From Pseudobdellovibrionaceae bacterium (GTDB taxonomy: Bacteria; Bdellovibrionota; Bdellovibrionia; Bdellovibrionales; Bdellovibrionaceae): a DNA stretch of 39,925 nucleotides. Of the stretch, positions 8,528 through 16,852 are shown one piece after another. Numbering within the stretch: position 1 is the first letter of the stretch; every line of letters begins with the position of its first letter. Under the pieces are notes generated by a model. It ran no database searches. It was given only the letters and a program-made list of their open reading frames with translations, and was not told where the DNA came from. The DNA lies in assembly GCA_019637875.1 (NCBI GenBank), contig JAHBUW010000022.1, positions 1-39,925 of the forward strand. Direction: 5' to 3'. A program made the position numbers and the translations under genes.

Positions 8528-10600
8528 TTACTGCAAGGACTGCAGGAAACGGTCGGACGCCAGGAAGCCGTCCAGATTCATCAGCGGGGCGCGCGAGTAA
8601 CCGAGGTTGATCGGTGCGCTGTCGGGCTGATCGATGTACGCGCTCGACAAGAGCATGTCGATGGTGATCGGCTGCGTGCTGCGGATCACCAGGCGTTCGT
8701 TCTGGGTGACCTTCCCTTGGTAGTTCCGCATCTGAGTTTGAGCGTTGTACCATTCGTTGCCACGATCGGTGTCACGGCACGAAGCGAGTTCTTCTCCGCT
8801 CGCACCCCAGCGCTTCTCGGCGCAGTGGTAGGGATCGAAGCTCATCTTGTTCAGGCGCAGCAGAACATCCGAGAACCGCAGCGTCTGACGGCGACCGTCG
8901 GATTTGGTATAGGTGATCTGGCATTTGTTATCCATCTCACGCAGTTCGCGACGAAGGGTGTCGCGGTAAGCGACGTTGTTGCCGCCCCGGAAACGAACGC
9001 CGGTGCCTTTGGCTTTCACAAGCGCCCACTGATTGGTTGCGGCGCGCGCGATATCGTTCACCGAGGCACGCATACGACCGTCGCGTCCGGGAGACGACTG
9101 CTGCTCCCAAGTCTGCTCATCCGTGCTGAAGATATTCACGGGAAGCGCCGAGGGGTGCGGCAGACGCGGAGTTCCCGCATTGATCGCAACATCCACGTCC
9201 TTCACGCGCTGTTGCATCTCGGTGCAGAGAGAATCCATCAGACGTACGACGGCTTCGTCCGCCTCGATCCAGACGCCCTGTCCACGCAGGTTCTGGCCCA
9301 AGTAATCGAAGAAACCGGTACTGTTAAAGGCGGATTTCCAAGCCACGGGACTCACCGAAGTGTCCGGAGTCACCATCGAATTGATACCGAAGTACTGCTC
9401 CAGGGAATACTTGCCCGAAGCGATGAGCTCTTCGTTCGACTCGGGAACGACGCGGGCACCGAAAATTTCACCGTCGTAATTCCGTTGTCCGCCCACCGCA
9501 CGCATATTGCGGAAGCGGTAGAAGCCCAAGCCGTGCTCGGGACGCGAGCGATCGAGCGTTGACGGTTTGATGATCTTATACGTCAACGACCCGTCGGGGT
9601 GCGCGTCGATGAAATGAATCGTTCCGTTACGATCCACGTCGAACACCAGACCGATATGACCGGTCGAGTGAATGATCGTGCCGACCTTAATCCCGTCTTT
9701 ATTCATCTTCACGGGATAAGTATCGAGCGTGACGCGCGAGGGGTTCATCGGGCCGACGCGGAAGGTCCGGGTCGAAACGACGTCGAAGATCGACTCGAGG
9801 TACTGCTCGATGTGGCGGCCTTGTCCGGCTTTCGCGGGGATATTGTTCCCACCGCGCGAAGTCGCGACGTTACCGTAGGGCGAGTTGTCCAAACGTCCGT
9901 TCTGCAGCGACTCGGCCAGATCGTCTTCGCGGTTCGCTTCCGAAGCGACGGGCGCTTTCAAAAGTTCCAGGCCCGCGACGATACCGAAGGGCAGTTCCAG
10001 TTTTTGCGCGACGTAGGCGCGTGCGAAGTAAGGGAAATCCGCGCAGTCCGAATACATGATCAAACCCGGAGCGTCGGTGTGGATGAACATATTCGCCGTT
10101 TGGCTCTTCATGCAGCCTTTGACGGTCGAGCACTTGCCGGCTTTCACGGCCTCGCCCATTTGTTGGACGAACATGCCGAAGACGTTTTCATCTTCTTCGG
10201 TCCACTCGGTGCGCGAAACGCGGATGCGCTGACCCGAAGCCGGCTGGCTACGGAACTCACCGATGATCGCTTGCTCTTTTTCTTTCGCGGTCATGCCTTC
10301 GGTGTTCAACCGGGGCTGTTCACGTTGCGCGGGAGTGATATCGAGGGGCTGACCACGTTGGCTCGCCCAAGGATCGACTTGGCGCTGTTGCTGCTGCTGA
10401 CGACGCTCCATTTGTTCGCGGCGCTGACGCTGTTCCCAAGTTTCGGGTTGATAGCGACGTTCGCGACGGGGCTCTTCACGGCGACCGAAGATGCCGAAGA
10501 TATCCAAATTGAGCTGCGCGTTCGCGCGGATCGATGTGAAAGTGGTTGCCGCGGCCAAGACTCCCAGAGTCAGGTGACGCAGGCTCGAATTGTTCTTCAT
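8528..10600 (-). CDS. Large secreted protein with possible Cys-His hydrolase core
   Basis: The 690-residue product has a signal peptide ending near RANAQ (residue 29). An Arg/Gln/Glu-rich low-complexity segment (about 40-100) follows, then a globular body. MYSDCADFPYFARAY places C186 at the head of a helix, and STGHIGLVFDV with HFIDAHPDG places H315 and D332 on strands. This order resembles papain-like / NlpC-P60-like Cys-His-Asp enzymes, but no family could be named with certainty. Residues 340-690 are unrecognised, with several cysteines. The ATG has a strong GGAGGA site four bases upstream (rc of 10605-10610). A terminator follows the gene. Opposite it, on the plus strand, lies another putative Cys-His-Asp protein, so the two may share the intergenic promoter region. 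Confidence 0.8.
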   Translation of the reverse strand: MKNNSSLRHLTLGVLAAATTFTSIRANAQLNLDIFGIFGRREEPRRERRYQPETWEQRQRREQMERRQQQQQRQVDPWASQRGQPLDITPAQREQPRLNTEGMTAKEKEQAIIGEFRSQPASGQRIRVSRTEWTEEDENVFGMFVQQMGEAVKAGKCSTVKGCMKSQTANMFIHTDAPGLIMYSDCADFPYFARAYVAQKLELPFGIVAGLELLKAPVASEANREDDLAESLQNGRLDNSPYGNVATSRGGNNIPAKAGQGRHIEQYLESIFDVVSTRTFRVGPMNPSRVTLDTYPVKMNKDGIKVGTIIHSTGHIGLVFDVDRNGTIHFIDAHPDGSLTYKIIKPSTLDRSRPEHGLGFYRFRNMRAVGGQRNYDGEIFGARVVPESNEELIASGKYSLEQYFGINSMVTPDTSVSPVAWKSAFNSTGFFDYLGQNLRGQGVWIEADEAVVRLMDSLCTEMQQRVKDVDVAINAGTPRLPHPSALPVNIFSTDEQTWEQQSSPGRDGRMRASVNDIARAATNQWALVKAKGTGVRFRGGNNVAYRDTLRRELREMDNKCQITYTKSDGRRQTLRFSDVLLRLNKMSFDPYHCAEKRWGASGEELASCRDTDRGNEWYNAQTQMRNYQGKVTQNERLVIRSTQPITIDMLLSSAYIDQPDSAPINLGYSRAPLMNLDGFLASDRFLQSLQ

Positions 10601-10673
10601 TCGGTCCTCCTAAATTTTTGCTTCCGCGGCCTGTTTTGCGAGGCCCATGCCCCTCCTTCCCCGGATTTTCAAA

Positions 10674-10710
10674 AATGATGTAACTATATAAAATTACTTC
10701 ATATTCCAAC
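10674..10710. promoter_or_regulatory. AT-rich island between divergent secreted-protein genes
   Basis: In otherwise GC-rich DNA this stretch (atgatgtaactatataaaattacttcatattcc) is strongly AT-rich. It sits between the divergent starts at 10600 and 10838. A TATAGT-like -10 (rc of 10683-10688) with TTGGAA (rc of 10704-10709) could serve the minus-strand gene, but the spacer is only 15 bases. Treat it as a probable promoter region rather than a mapped promoter. Confidence 0.35.
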
Positions 10711-10837
10711 CCCCTCACCGGAGCTTAAGGACCTCCATTGTGGGCGACGTGGCGGCTAACCTTTGGGCGAAAAGGACGCTTCCGGTCACCTCCTTTTCTT
10801 CAGGGTTTTGGCCACGCGATTGCACTTTCATCCTTAT

Positions 10838-11920
10838 ATGACGTCCTCTTCACGCTGCTTGATCCATGCGCTGCTTCTGATGACCTTTTCCGTCGCCCTG
10901 TCGGCGCACGCGACAACCGTTAAGCTCCCGCCGCCCGTTGAGGACTACGTCGAAAAGCGTCTGCGGGATTGCATGATCTATGAAGACAAGGCCCTCGAGG
11001 TGTGCGAGGTGGAGCTGCGCCGACGCTACAAGAAGGTCCCTTACCTGAGCGGCGCGCAGTTTCTTCAACGTATGGCCGCGAACAAAAACTATCTCAAAAG
11101 CCTCAGCGTCGTCAGCGAAGCCCAACTCGAAGAAATTACGCAGACTTTACGCGCGCTGCCCATCGACTACTTTGAAGAGATCGATGGCTGTATGGGCCGG
11201 GCCGAAACGATGTCATACGTCCTGGCGAAAAAGCAAATTTTCGTCGGCAACGTTTTCGCGCGCGGCATGATCCGGGTCGAATCCCGGCACCTGCCGGTCA
11301 CGCCCGCCACCATCCAGTGGGGATTCCACGTCGCGCCCTTCATCATGGTGAAAAACGCGAACGGCAAGATCTATCCCTACTCTTTGGATTTGACGCTTTT
11401 GAATGGCACGCCCCGTCCCCTCAATGAGTGGCTCGCAAAACTGGAAGCCGCCGGCGGCTCCCTGCTCGAGCTGCATGCGCTCAAATCATTCGAATCCTCG
11501 CCAACCGAACCGGGCGAAGACGTCGTCCGCTCATGGAAGGACCGCGAAGTCAGTCTGATCGAGGCGCGCCTGCGGGAGCCTCCGTACCGCACGATCCACC
11601 GTGGATCGCCCTTACGTTTGGACTTGGCCGAAAGCTTCCTGAAAACTCTCGAGGCGACGCCGCTGTTGATCAGCAATCCTTACGAACGTCAGTACGAAGA
11701 TCCTGAAGCCACGTCCTTCGCGAAATCCTTCGGCGACGCCAAGCTTTCCGAAATCCGTGAGCGCATCCGCACGGAGCTCCGCTGCGAACAGAATCAAAGT
11801 ACCGAATGTGCGGTCTACTACCGCGACGAAGCCGATCACGGCTTCTGCCGGCTCCAGATATCCCTTCCCCGCACCGAAGAAGGTCCGCTTCGCGTCGCCT
11901 GTTTTCCATTTGATCGCTGA
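10838..11920 (+). CDS. Secreted protein-glutaminase-like protein
   Basis: The ATG at 10838 was chosen because it begins a signal peptide (MTSSSRCLIHALLLMTFSVALSAHA); the frame is open 25 codons further up, but that extension is hydrophilic and unlikely. Of the 360 residues, the middle matches the pattern of protein-glutaminase / glutamine-deamidase domains. IDGCMGRA gives C118, QWGFHVAPFIMV gives H164, and YSLDLTL gives D184, a papain-like Cys-His-Asp triad. Such enzymes deamidate glutamine side chains on proteins. The C-terminal 150 residues are unrecognised and contain a further group of cysteines. The gene is divergent from the 690-residue protein and stands upstream of a secreted metallopeptidase-like gene with a 120-base gap. 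Enzymatic activity is inferred from motifs only. Confidence 0.7.
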   Translation: MTSSSRCLIHALLLMTFSVALSAHATTVKLPPPVEDYVEKRLRDCMIYEDKALEVCEVELRRRYKKVPYLSGAQFLQRMAANKNYLKSLSVVSEAQLEEITQTLRALPIDYFEEIDGCMGRAETMSYVLAKKQIFVGNVFARGMIRVESRHLPVTPATIQWGFHVAPFIMVKNANGKIYPYSLDLTLLNGTPRPLNEWLAKLEAAGGSLLELHALKSFESSPTEPGEDVVRSWKDREVSLIEARLREPPYRTIHRGSPLRLDLAESFLKTLEATPLLISNPYERQYEDPEATSFAKSFGDAKLSEIRERIRTELRCEQNQSTECAVYYRDEADHGFCRLQISLPRTEEGPLRVACFPFDR

Positions 11921-12040
11921 CGCTGGCCGTCCCGGGGCGCTCAAGTTTGGCCTTTCCAGGAAATGAACGGCAATCTATTCCTTCCACGGCTTGGCCCGAA
12001 ATTTGGAGAAGGCGCCTGTCACCACTGGAAGGAGTCGACC

Positions 12041-12709
12041 ATGACATTGAGTCGTTGGAAATCCGTCGCGTTGATCGGCGGACTGTTATTGAGTGCCCCC
12101 TCGGTTTTCGCTCTTGCCGTCAAGCATGACAGCGTCGCCGCAAAGGGTTGTTTGAATATCGTCAGCCTGAGTCAGGCCGAAAGCGCGCTCGCGCGTTTCA
12201 ACCTGACGACCGAAAATGCGAAGGAGTCTGAAATTCGCGCGTTGGGTACGGGACTGATGTGGATCGAGGATCTCAACGGCGATCGCCCTCTCGCGATGGC
12301 GAAGGGTCCGGGCTCACGCCCCTATCCGTTCATCTTCAAAAACAATGGTAAGAACTCGCGCCAAACCGGATCGGGAATCGAAATCGCCCGTCAAGGGGCG
12401 AAGCAATTCGGTTCGAACGTCGCGCAACTCGTGCATGAGCTGGGTCACTTGGTCGGTAATCAAGGCGCCTACGCCATGTACCGTCAGCAGGTCGGCTCTG
12501 CTCCTTGCGTTGTCTCGGGATACTCGGATGACAAATTCAATGAGCAGTTCGCGGAAGTTTTCGCGGCCTTCGTGACCAAACCCGAACTCATCGCGGAAAG
12601 CAAATCGGCGGCATGCAAGAAGGCCTTCAAGTTCTTCTCGCAGACCCTCTTCGCCACCGGCGAACGCGCCCGTCAGTGCAAAAACAATGATGGGATTCTC
12701 GATCAGTAG
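12041..12709 (+). CDS. Small secreted HExxH metallopeptidase-like protein
   Basis: The start at 12041 has an AAGGAG site (12029-12034) and begins a signal peptide (MTLSRWKSVALIGGLLLSAPSVFA); an in-frame ATG at 11963 lacks both. The 222-residue product contains VHELGHLVG with H132, E133 and H136, the classic zinc-peptidase motif. NEQFAEVFAAF follows some 35 residues later, where E168 or E172 could be the third ligand, as in gluzincins. Four or five cysteines suggest disulfides in the mature exported protein. No closer family was recognised and the substrate is unknown. A bidirectional terminator lies directly downstream. Confidence 0.78.
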   Translation: MTLSRWKSVALIGGLLLSAPSVFALAVKHDSVAAKGCLNIVSLSQAESALARFNLTTENAKESEIRALGTGLMWIEDLNGDRPLAMAKGPGSRPYPFIFKNNGKNSRQTGSGIEIARQGAKQFGSNVAQLVHELGHLVGNQGAYAMYRQQVGSAPCVVSGYSDDKFNEQFAEVFAAFVTKPELIAESKSAACKKAFKFFSQTLFATGERARQCKNNDGILDQ

Positions 12710-12741
12710 GATCGGAAAGATCCCACAGACCGTAAAATAAA

Positions 12742-12770
12742 AAAAGCCGCGGTTCATGGCCGCGGCTTTT
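12742..12770. terminator. Bidirectional intrinsic terminator
   Basis: The arms aaaagccgcgg and ccgcggctttt form a perfect 11-base stem with a 7-base loop, flanked by A-runs on the left and T-runs on the right. It lies between the convergent metallopeptidase-like gene (stop at 12709) and the 91-residue protein gene (stop at 12792) and can end both transcripts. Confidence 0.9.
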
Positions 12771-12791
12771 TCGTTCATCTCGAATCAAAGT

Positions 12792-13067
12792 CTAACGTTT
12801 CAGTGCGGGGGCCGATTCACTCTCGGCGGTCGTTTTCATGGGGGCCCCGCAAGTGCCTTGCGCTTCGAGCGCCAGTCGCGAAACCGAAACTTCCGCCCAG
12901 GACTGTTTCTCGGGAACCACGCAGGTCGCGGATTTCGCCGGGGCGGGAGGCGTCGTCAGATCCGCGCTGACCGTCGGGAGCGGACGATTCTCATAACCGG
13001 TGGTCGCGGATTCCGCGAAGGCGAAACTGGACGCCAGGACCGCCAAAGCCAAAACGAGAGTTTTCAT
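12792..13067 (-). CDS. Small secreted protein, unrecognised
   Basis: The start at 13067 is supported by a GGAGG site (rc of 13073-13077) and by the signal peptide MKTLVLALAVLASSFAFAES; the frame runs open further upstream but through GC-rich non-signal sequence and across a terminator. The 91-residue precursor gives a mature protein of about 71 residues. It has a proline/alanine-rich N-terminal part and two cysteines about 28 residues apart that could form one disulfide. No family was recognised. Terminators flank it on both sides, so it is probably a single-gene transcript. Confidence 0.6.
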   Translation of the reverse strand: MKTLVLALAVLASSFAFAESATTGYENRPLPTVSADLTTPPAPAKSATCVVPEKQSWAEVSVSRLALEAQGTCGAPMKTTAESESAPALKR

Positions 13068-13149
13068 GGGAACCTCCGGGGTCCAATCTACCCGGGTCCC
13101 GCCACGCGCACAAGGGGTTGGGCTCGTCTTACACGGTCCCCTCAACGAA

Positions 13150-13176
13150 AAAACCCGGGCGCGGGGCCCGGGTTTT
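13150..13176 (-). terminator. Intrinsic terminator of the motor-like operon
   Basis: The arms aaaacccggg and cccgggtttt enclose a 7-base loop (cgcgggg). Read on the minus strand, the hairpin is followed by six T residues. It lies five bases after the stop of the FliG-like gene and closes the four-gene operon. Confidence 0.88.
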
Positions 13177-13180
13177 CGTT

Positions 13181-14710
13181 TTAAGCGGCATTGGATTCGC
13201 TGATCGTACCGGGCTCTTGGGGCCACTGCTTTTCCAGGATCGGGACTGCGGCGTCCGTCAAAGTTTTCAGGAAAGGCGAGCCACGACGGGGACGAGCTTT
13301 CGTCAGGTATTCACCGAAGAGCGCACGCCGCTTCTCGGGCATCTGATTTTGCAAACGCTCCAGGACGGCCGCCGGACCGACCCAGCAATCCGCCAGCGAC
13401 TGCGCCGAGACCGAATTCATGATCTTCACGCAATCTTCCGCCGGCAGAAGCGCCAACCACACAAGCGAAGGCAGTTTCCGCGCCACCTCGGCCGACACAA
13501 GATAAGGCTGCTCGAAGAGCAACATTTCGTCGTCTTCCGAAAGGGACGAAATCTGCAGCTGCATCGGGAGCGCCCGGGCCGCCGACTTCACCGTCGGAAT
13601 CTGCACGGCCGAACCGCGCGCGCCGCCGCGATTGAAGTCGATACGATCGCGTAACGAGACGTTCACCGACTCTTTACGCATGGACGAGATCCCCCACCAG
13701 ACCAATTTGTTGGTGGAAAGAACGCGCATCAAATCGTCGTTCGAAATATTTTCGAGCGGCGTCGGATATAGATAGAACGGATCGTTGTGGTAACGCTCTT
13801 CACCCGCTTGGGTCAGCGAGAAGTGCTCAACGTAGGCCCCCAACTCAGGCCAAGACTGCAAAAGCTCCGTCTTTTTGGAGGGGGAAATCTGCGCCCAGAT
13901 CCAGTTCGCGTAAGCGTCCTTTTCGCACCAGTAGCAGTCCGAAAGGATCGCTTTAAGCGAAACCACGCCCATATCGTCCATCGTCGGTCCACCCGCGATC
14001 GCGCCGGTCCCCGCACTGCCCCCACCACGCGTCGTTTCGCGACTCGCCGCCGCCAGTTCGGGCAACATCGAAGGCGCATTACCTCCGCCCGTGTCGATTT
14101 TGATTTCACCGATTTTGGTCGCCAGTCCCTTGAACGCGCGCATCAGCATCGCGATCATCATCACACTCACGACGAGGATCACCGAACCCACGCTTCCCGC
14201 CAAGATATAAACCAGGCGGTAAAGATGTTCGGAGTACTCCATCGAAATTTTTTGCAAACTATCGGCCTGAATATTGGCGGACTCTTTGCGTTTCTTCAGA
14301 ATTGCGGAAGTCGCGTCGTCGATTTTCGAGATCGTAACTTGGCCCTTCTTGGTATAGGGTTTGACCGCGGATTCGATGATGCGCGAGACCTCATCCGGAA
14401 AATTTTCTACCGAGGAATAGATTTGTACACGTACGGAATCGACATCCGAGTCTTCTACGCGGCCCGCCTGCTCGACGGTGAAAAATCCGAAAACCTCCAT
14501 CCCCGTTACGGGCAGATTGGTATTCACACGACGCGGAGTCACGTTCACGATGACCATCGCTTCCGGATCCACCGGTTGCACGATGCTCTTGATCTTAATC
14601 GTCAAGTTCGTCTCGAGCTCCATGACGGTGCTCAGGGGCGCCGCCAAGGCGATCTGGGTGCTGAGGAACAGCGCCGCCATCATTATGGGTTTCCATCGGA
14701 CGCGGATCAC
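13181..14710 (-). CDS. Inner-membrane protein with periplasmic domain and FliG-like cytoplasmic region
   Basis: The 509-residue protein begins with a signal or first membrane helix (about 7-24), then an alpha/beta periplasmic segment (about 25-160) and a strong membrane helix (about 163-190). A glycine-rich linker (205-245) follows, with a helical region to the end. In that region LENISNDDLMRVLSTNKLVWWGISS and LVWLALLPAEDCVKIMNSVS resemble the helical FliG middle/C domains that contact MotA; the match is by eye and weak. The layout (two membrane helices, periplasmic domain, FliG-like cytoplasmic tail) recalls a small FliF-FliG fusion. The start is GTG within GTGA overlapping the motB stop, with a GGGAGGA site inside motB. 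A terminator follows directly. It is probably the cytoplasmic rotor or coupling partner of the MotAB pair, which is inference. Confidence 0.55.
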   Translation of the reverse strand: MIRVRWKPIMMAALFLSTQIALAAPLSTVMELETNLTIKIKSIVQPVDPEAMVIVNVTPRRVNTNLPVTGMEVFGFFTVEQAGRVEDSDVDSVRVQIYSSVENFPDEVSRIIESAVKPYTKKGQVTISKIDDATSAILKKRKESANIQADSLQKISMEYSEHLYRLVYILAGSVGSVILVVSVMMIAMLMRAFKGLATKIGEIKIDTGGGNAPSMLPELAAASRETTRGGGSAGTGAIAGGPTMDDMGVVSLKAILSDCYWCEKDAYANWIWAQISPSKKTELLQSWPELGAYVEHFSLTQAGEERYHNDPFYLYPTPLENISNDDLMRVLSTNKLVWWGISSMRKESVNVSLRDRIDFNRGGARGSAVQIPTVKSAARALPMQLQISSLSEDDEMLLFEQPYLVSAEVARKLPSLVWLALLPAEDCVKIMNSVSAQSLADCWVGPAAVLERLQNQMPEKRRALFGEYLTKARPRRGSPFLKTLTDAAVPILEKQWPQEPGTISESNAA

Positions 14711-15411
14711 GGATCCTCCCTTTTCAGACTCACCACGATCGTCAGGCTACGGGTATTACGCGAAAATTCCGCGCCCCCCTGAGCCGACAAAGTCGCCGGC
14801 TTGATGCCCATTTCAATCGCCCGTTGCAATGCGCGCGAAGCGCGCAGGGAACTCAAATCAAAGTTATTGGCGAGCGTACGTCCCCGGCTCGCCCGCAATT
14901 GTTTTTCATCGGTGTGACCCACGAAAGCGACGTCCACGCCGGCCTGGTAGGGCTTCAGGCGATCGATGACTTCATCGAGGCTTTTCATCATGTCACCCGT
15001 GAGCATGTACTTTCCGGGACCGTAGATGTTCTCCGGGAAATGCAGGATGAGCTTGCGCCCTTCCACGCGGGTCTCGGTCTCGAAACCCGGAAGTTTCATC
15101 ACGAATTTCTGCAGGCCTTCGAGGCCTTCCGCCGCTTGGCCGACCTTATCGCCCACGCGGACCTGTTCCACGACGTTACCGCCCGCCTTCTCGCGGTCAC
15201 CCGCGGCGGCTTTTTTTCCGGACAGAAGATCGATCAAATCGTCCTTTTCGGACTTGTTATCAATCGAGAAGAACACGACGAAGAAAGCCAGCAGGACCAT
15301 CAACATGTCCGCGTACGAGACCGCCCAGGATTCCTCGGCGTGAATCCCGGAGTCACCGCTCGTCCTCCGCTCGACGCGGAGTTTTCTGGGCTTTTTACGC
15401 AGCTCGCTCAT
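14707..15411 (-). CDS. motB: MotB-like stator protein with OmpA-like peptidoglycan-binding domain
   Basis: The 234-residue product starts with a basic cytoplasmic tail. One membrane helix follows, WAVSYADMLMVLLAFFVVFFS, in which D35 sits where MotB carries its proton-carrying aspartate. A plug/linker follows, then an OmpA-like domain with VAFVGHTDE and NNFDLSSLRA, the residues that hold diaminopimelate. The usual NRRVEI end of that domain is changed to NTRSLTI, so one basic residue is missing. The start overlaps the MotA gene by 17 bases and has a GAGGAG site within it. MotB would fix the stator to the cell wall. Because it stands in an operon with no flagellar genes, it may power a non-flagellar device. 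Confidence 0.88.
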   Translation of the reverse strand: MSELRKKPRKLRVERRTSGDSGIHAEESWAVSYADMLMVLLAFFVVFFSIDNKSEKDDLIDLLSGKKAAAGDREKAGGNVVEQVRVGDKVGQAAEGLEGLQKFVMKLPGFETETRVEGRKLILHFPENIYGPGKYMLTGDMMKSLDEVIDRLKPYQAGVDVAFVGHTDEKQLRASRGRTLANNFDLSSLRASRALQRAIEMGIKPATLSAQGGAEFSRNTRSLTIVVSLKREDP

Positions 15412-16096
15412 TCAGCTCCTCGCGAATCAAAATGACCGGTTCACCCTGATTGATCAAAAGCAAAACTTCATAGATGTTTTCCAGAACGCGCACGTGACGG
15501 ACGTGACGGACGTGCAGCCGATCCGCTAAAGGCGCGAGCAGTCCGTTGGCCACGATCAACCCGAAGAACGTCGCGGTCATGGCGGCCGAGAGGGAGGAAC
15601 CGATCTTGTCGCGGTTCTGATCGAGGGCCGAGAACAGGCTGATCATACCCATGACCGTACCGGTCATCCCCAGAACCGGCGGATATTTCGCCAAGTTCTT
15701 CAGGGCGTGAATCGCGTCGTTTTGCTTCGATTCGAGTTCACGGCGCTTCTGCGAAAGCAGCACGATGAAAAGATCAGGATCGATACCCTGTCCCCACAGC
15801 TCGTGCGCGTATTCGATCATCGGATGCGTGTGACCCGCGACCTCTTTCGAGCGGTCTTCGGCCAGCTTGACCAACTGCTCCTGAAAATCTTTGACGCTTT
15901 CGTCGCCTTTGACGGCGTCAACGAAGGTGTGCCAAAGCGACTTCATGATTCCCAACGGCGTCGAGAAAATCGCGATGGTGAAGGTTCCCCCGATCACGAG
16001 GATCATGGAGTGCATGTTGATATAGTCTTTCGTCGAACCTTCGAGCGAAGCGATGATCACACCGAGCGTCAGTAAAAAGCCGATTCCTAAGCTCAT
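15395..16096 (-). CDS. motA: MotA-like proton-channel stator protein
   Basis: The 233-residue product is a clear MotA/PomA-family protein with four membrane helices: HSMILVIGGTFTIA near the N terminus and PPVLGMTGTVMGMISLFSAL followed by AMTATFFGLIVAN near the C terminus. The cytoplasmic loop (about 50-145) is of normal MotA length. The two functional prolines at the membrane ends are present (PPVLG, APLAD). It forms a proton path with MotB. After the last helix the protein has HVRHVRHVR, encoded by a 9-base tandem repeat at 15493-15514. The ATG overlaps the stop of the TPR gene by four bases, with a GAAGGA site. Confidence 0.92.
   Translation of the reverse strand: MSLGIGFLLTLGVIIASLEGSTKDYINMHSMILVIGGTFTIAIFSTPLGIMKSLWHTFVDAVKGDESVKDFQEQLVKLAEDRSKEVAGHTHPMIEYAHELWGQGIDPDLFIVLLSQKRRELESKQNDAIHALKNLAKYPPVLGMTGTVMGMISLFSALDQNRDKIGSSLSAAMTATFFGLIVANGLLAPLADRLHVRHVRHVRVLENIYEVLLLINQGEPVILIREELNERAA
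15493..15514 (-). repeat. 9-base tandem repeat inside motA (HVR x3)
   Basis: The unit cgtgacgga is repeated about two and a half times with period 9 and keeps the frame. It encodes HVRHVRHV just after the last membrane helix of the MotA-like protein, where other MotA proteins have a mixed charged segment. Confidence 0.8.
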
Positions 16097-16698
16097 TGTC
16101 CTTCTCCGCCCAACGATTTGATGAACTTACGACCTTCTTCAAAGTCCGGGTGCGCTTTCAAGCCAATGCTGGCCGCCGTGCGCGCGTCGGACTTACGCCC
16201 TTGTAGGAAGTAGACCGAGGCCTTGATGAATTCGAGAAATGCGACCTTGGGGTATTTCGATTGCAGCTGCTGCACGCGCGTCATCGCGTTGTCGTAACGT
16301 TTCATGCGCAGCTCGGTACGCACGTCCTCGATACCTTGAACGATCTCGGAAACGTACATGCTGATTTCACCTTGCACCAAGTGCGCGGTCGCGTCCTTGA
16401 TCGTGGGCGGATTCAACTTCAACTCACTAAGACCGTCTTTGATCGGCACGATCATCATGGGAATATGGCCGTCCAACTGAACGATCTTCGGCTCATTCAA
16501 AGTCACTTCGATCGATTCCTGAGCTTTCAGGGGCGTCTTCGTTTGCGAGACGGGATCGAACACTTCACCCACGGCCGGAACTTGCAGCTTCACCTGGAAT
16601 GTCGAACTCAAAAAGGCCTGTGCGGGAGTCTGCGTGAAAAGCGCAGCGCCCACCATCATCCAAATTAAGGATCGCAAAGAAGAATGCGTTTTCGACAT
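16093..16698 (-). CDS. Secreted TPR-like protein, first gene of the MotAB operon
   Basis: The 201-residue product has a signal peptide ending at AQA (about residue 28). A beta-rich middle (about 30-105) follows, and then helical repeats from about 110 to the end. RYDNAMTRVQQLQSKYPK and FLQGRKSDARTAASIGLKAHPDFEEG read as TPR motifs. The ATG at 16698 has a GGAGG site seven bases upstream (rc of 16706-16710). The gene overlaps motA (ATGA), so it is very likely part of the same machine, probably a periplasmic scaffold next to the MotB cell-wall anchor. TPR proteins have similar scaffolding roles in Tol-Pal-type systems; its exact family was not recognised. Confidence 0.75.
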   Translation of the reverse strand: MSKTHSSLRSLIWMMVGAALFTQTPAQAFLSSTFQVKLQVPAVGEVFDPVSQTKTPLKAQESIEVTLNEPKIVQLDGHIPMMIVPIKDGLSELKLNPPTIKDATAHLVQGEISMYVSEIVQGIEDVRTELRMKRYDNAMTRVQQLQSKYPKVAFLEFIKASVYFLQGRKSDARTAASIGLKAHPDFEEGRKFIKSLGGEGQ

Positions 16699-16852
16699 AG
16701 TGATGCCTCCGTAAATCTTTTCGGCAGTTAAGACCGTCGGCTAAGTCTAGTTGTGGAATTATTGCCCTGAAAATTCATGCATTTACGAGTTAACCCCAAG
16801 ACCTTCGACGCGCGCGTAAGCGATCCCGTCGCGACCAATGGCGAGTCAAAAG

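Noticed and set aside
13068-13226. Extended start of the 91-residue secreted protein
   Set aside because: The extension crosses a terminator hairpin, and the signal peptide with a good ribosome-binding site begins at 13067.
13181-16698. Part of a flagellar gene cluster
   Set aside because: Only MotA/MotB and a weak FliG-like region are present; no other flagellar or chemotaxis genes flank the operon.
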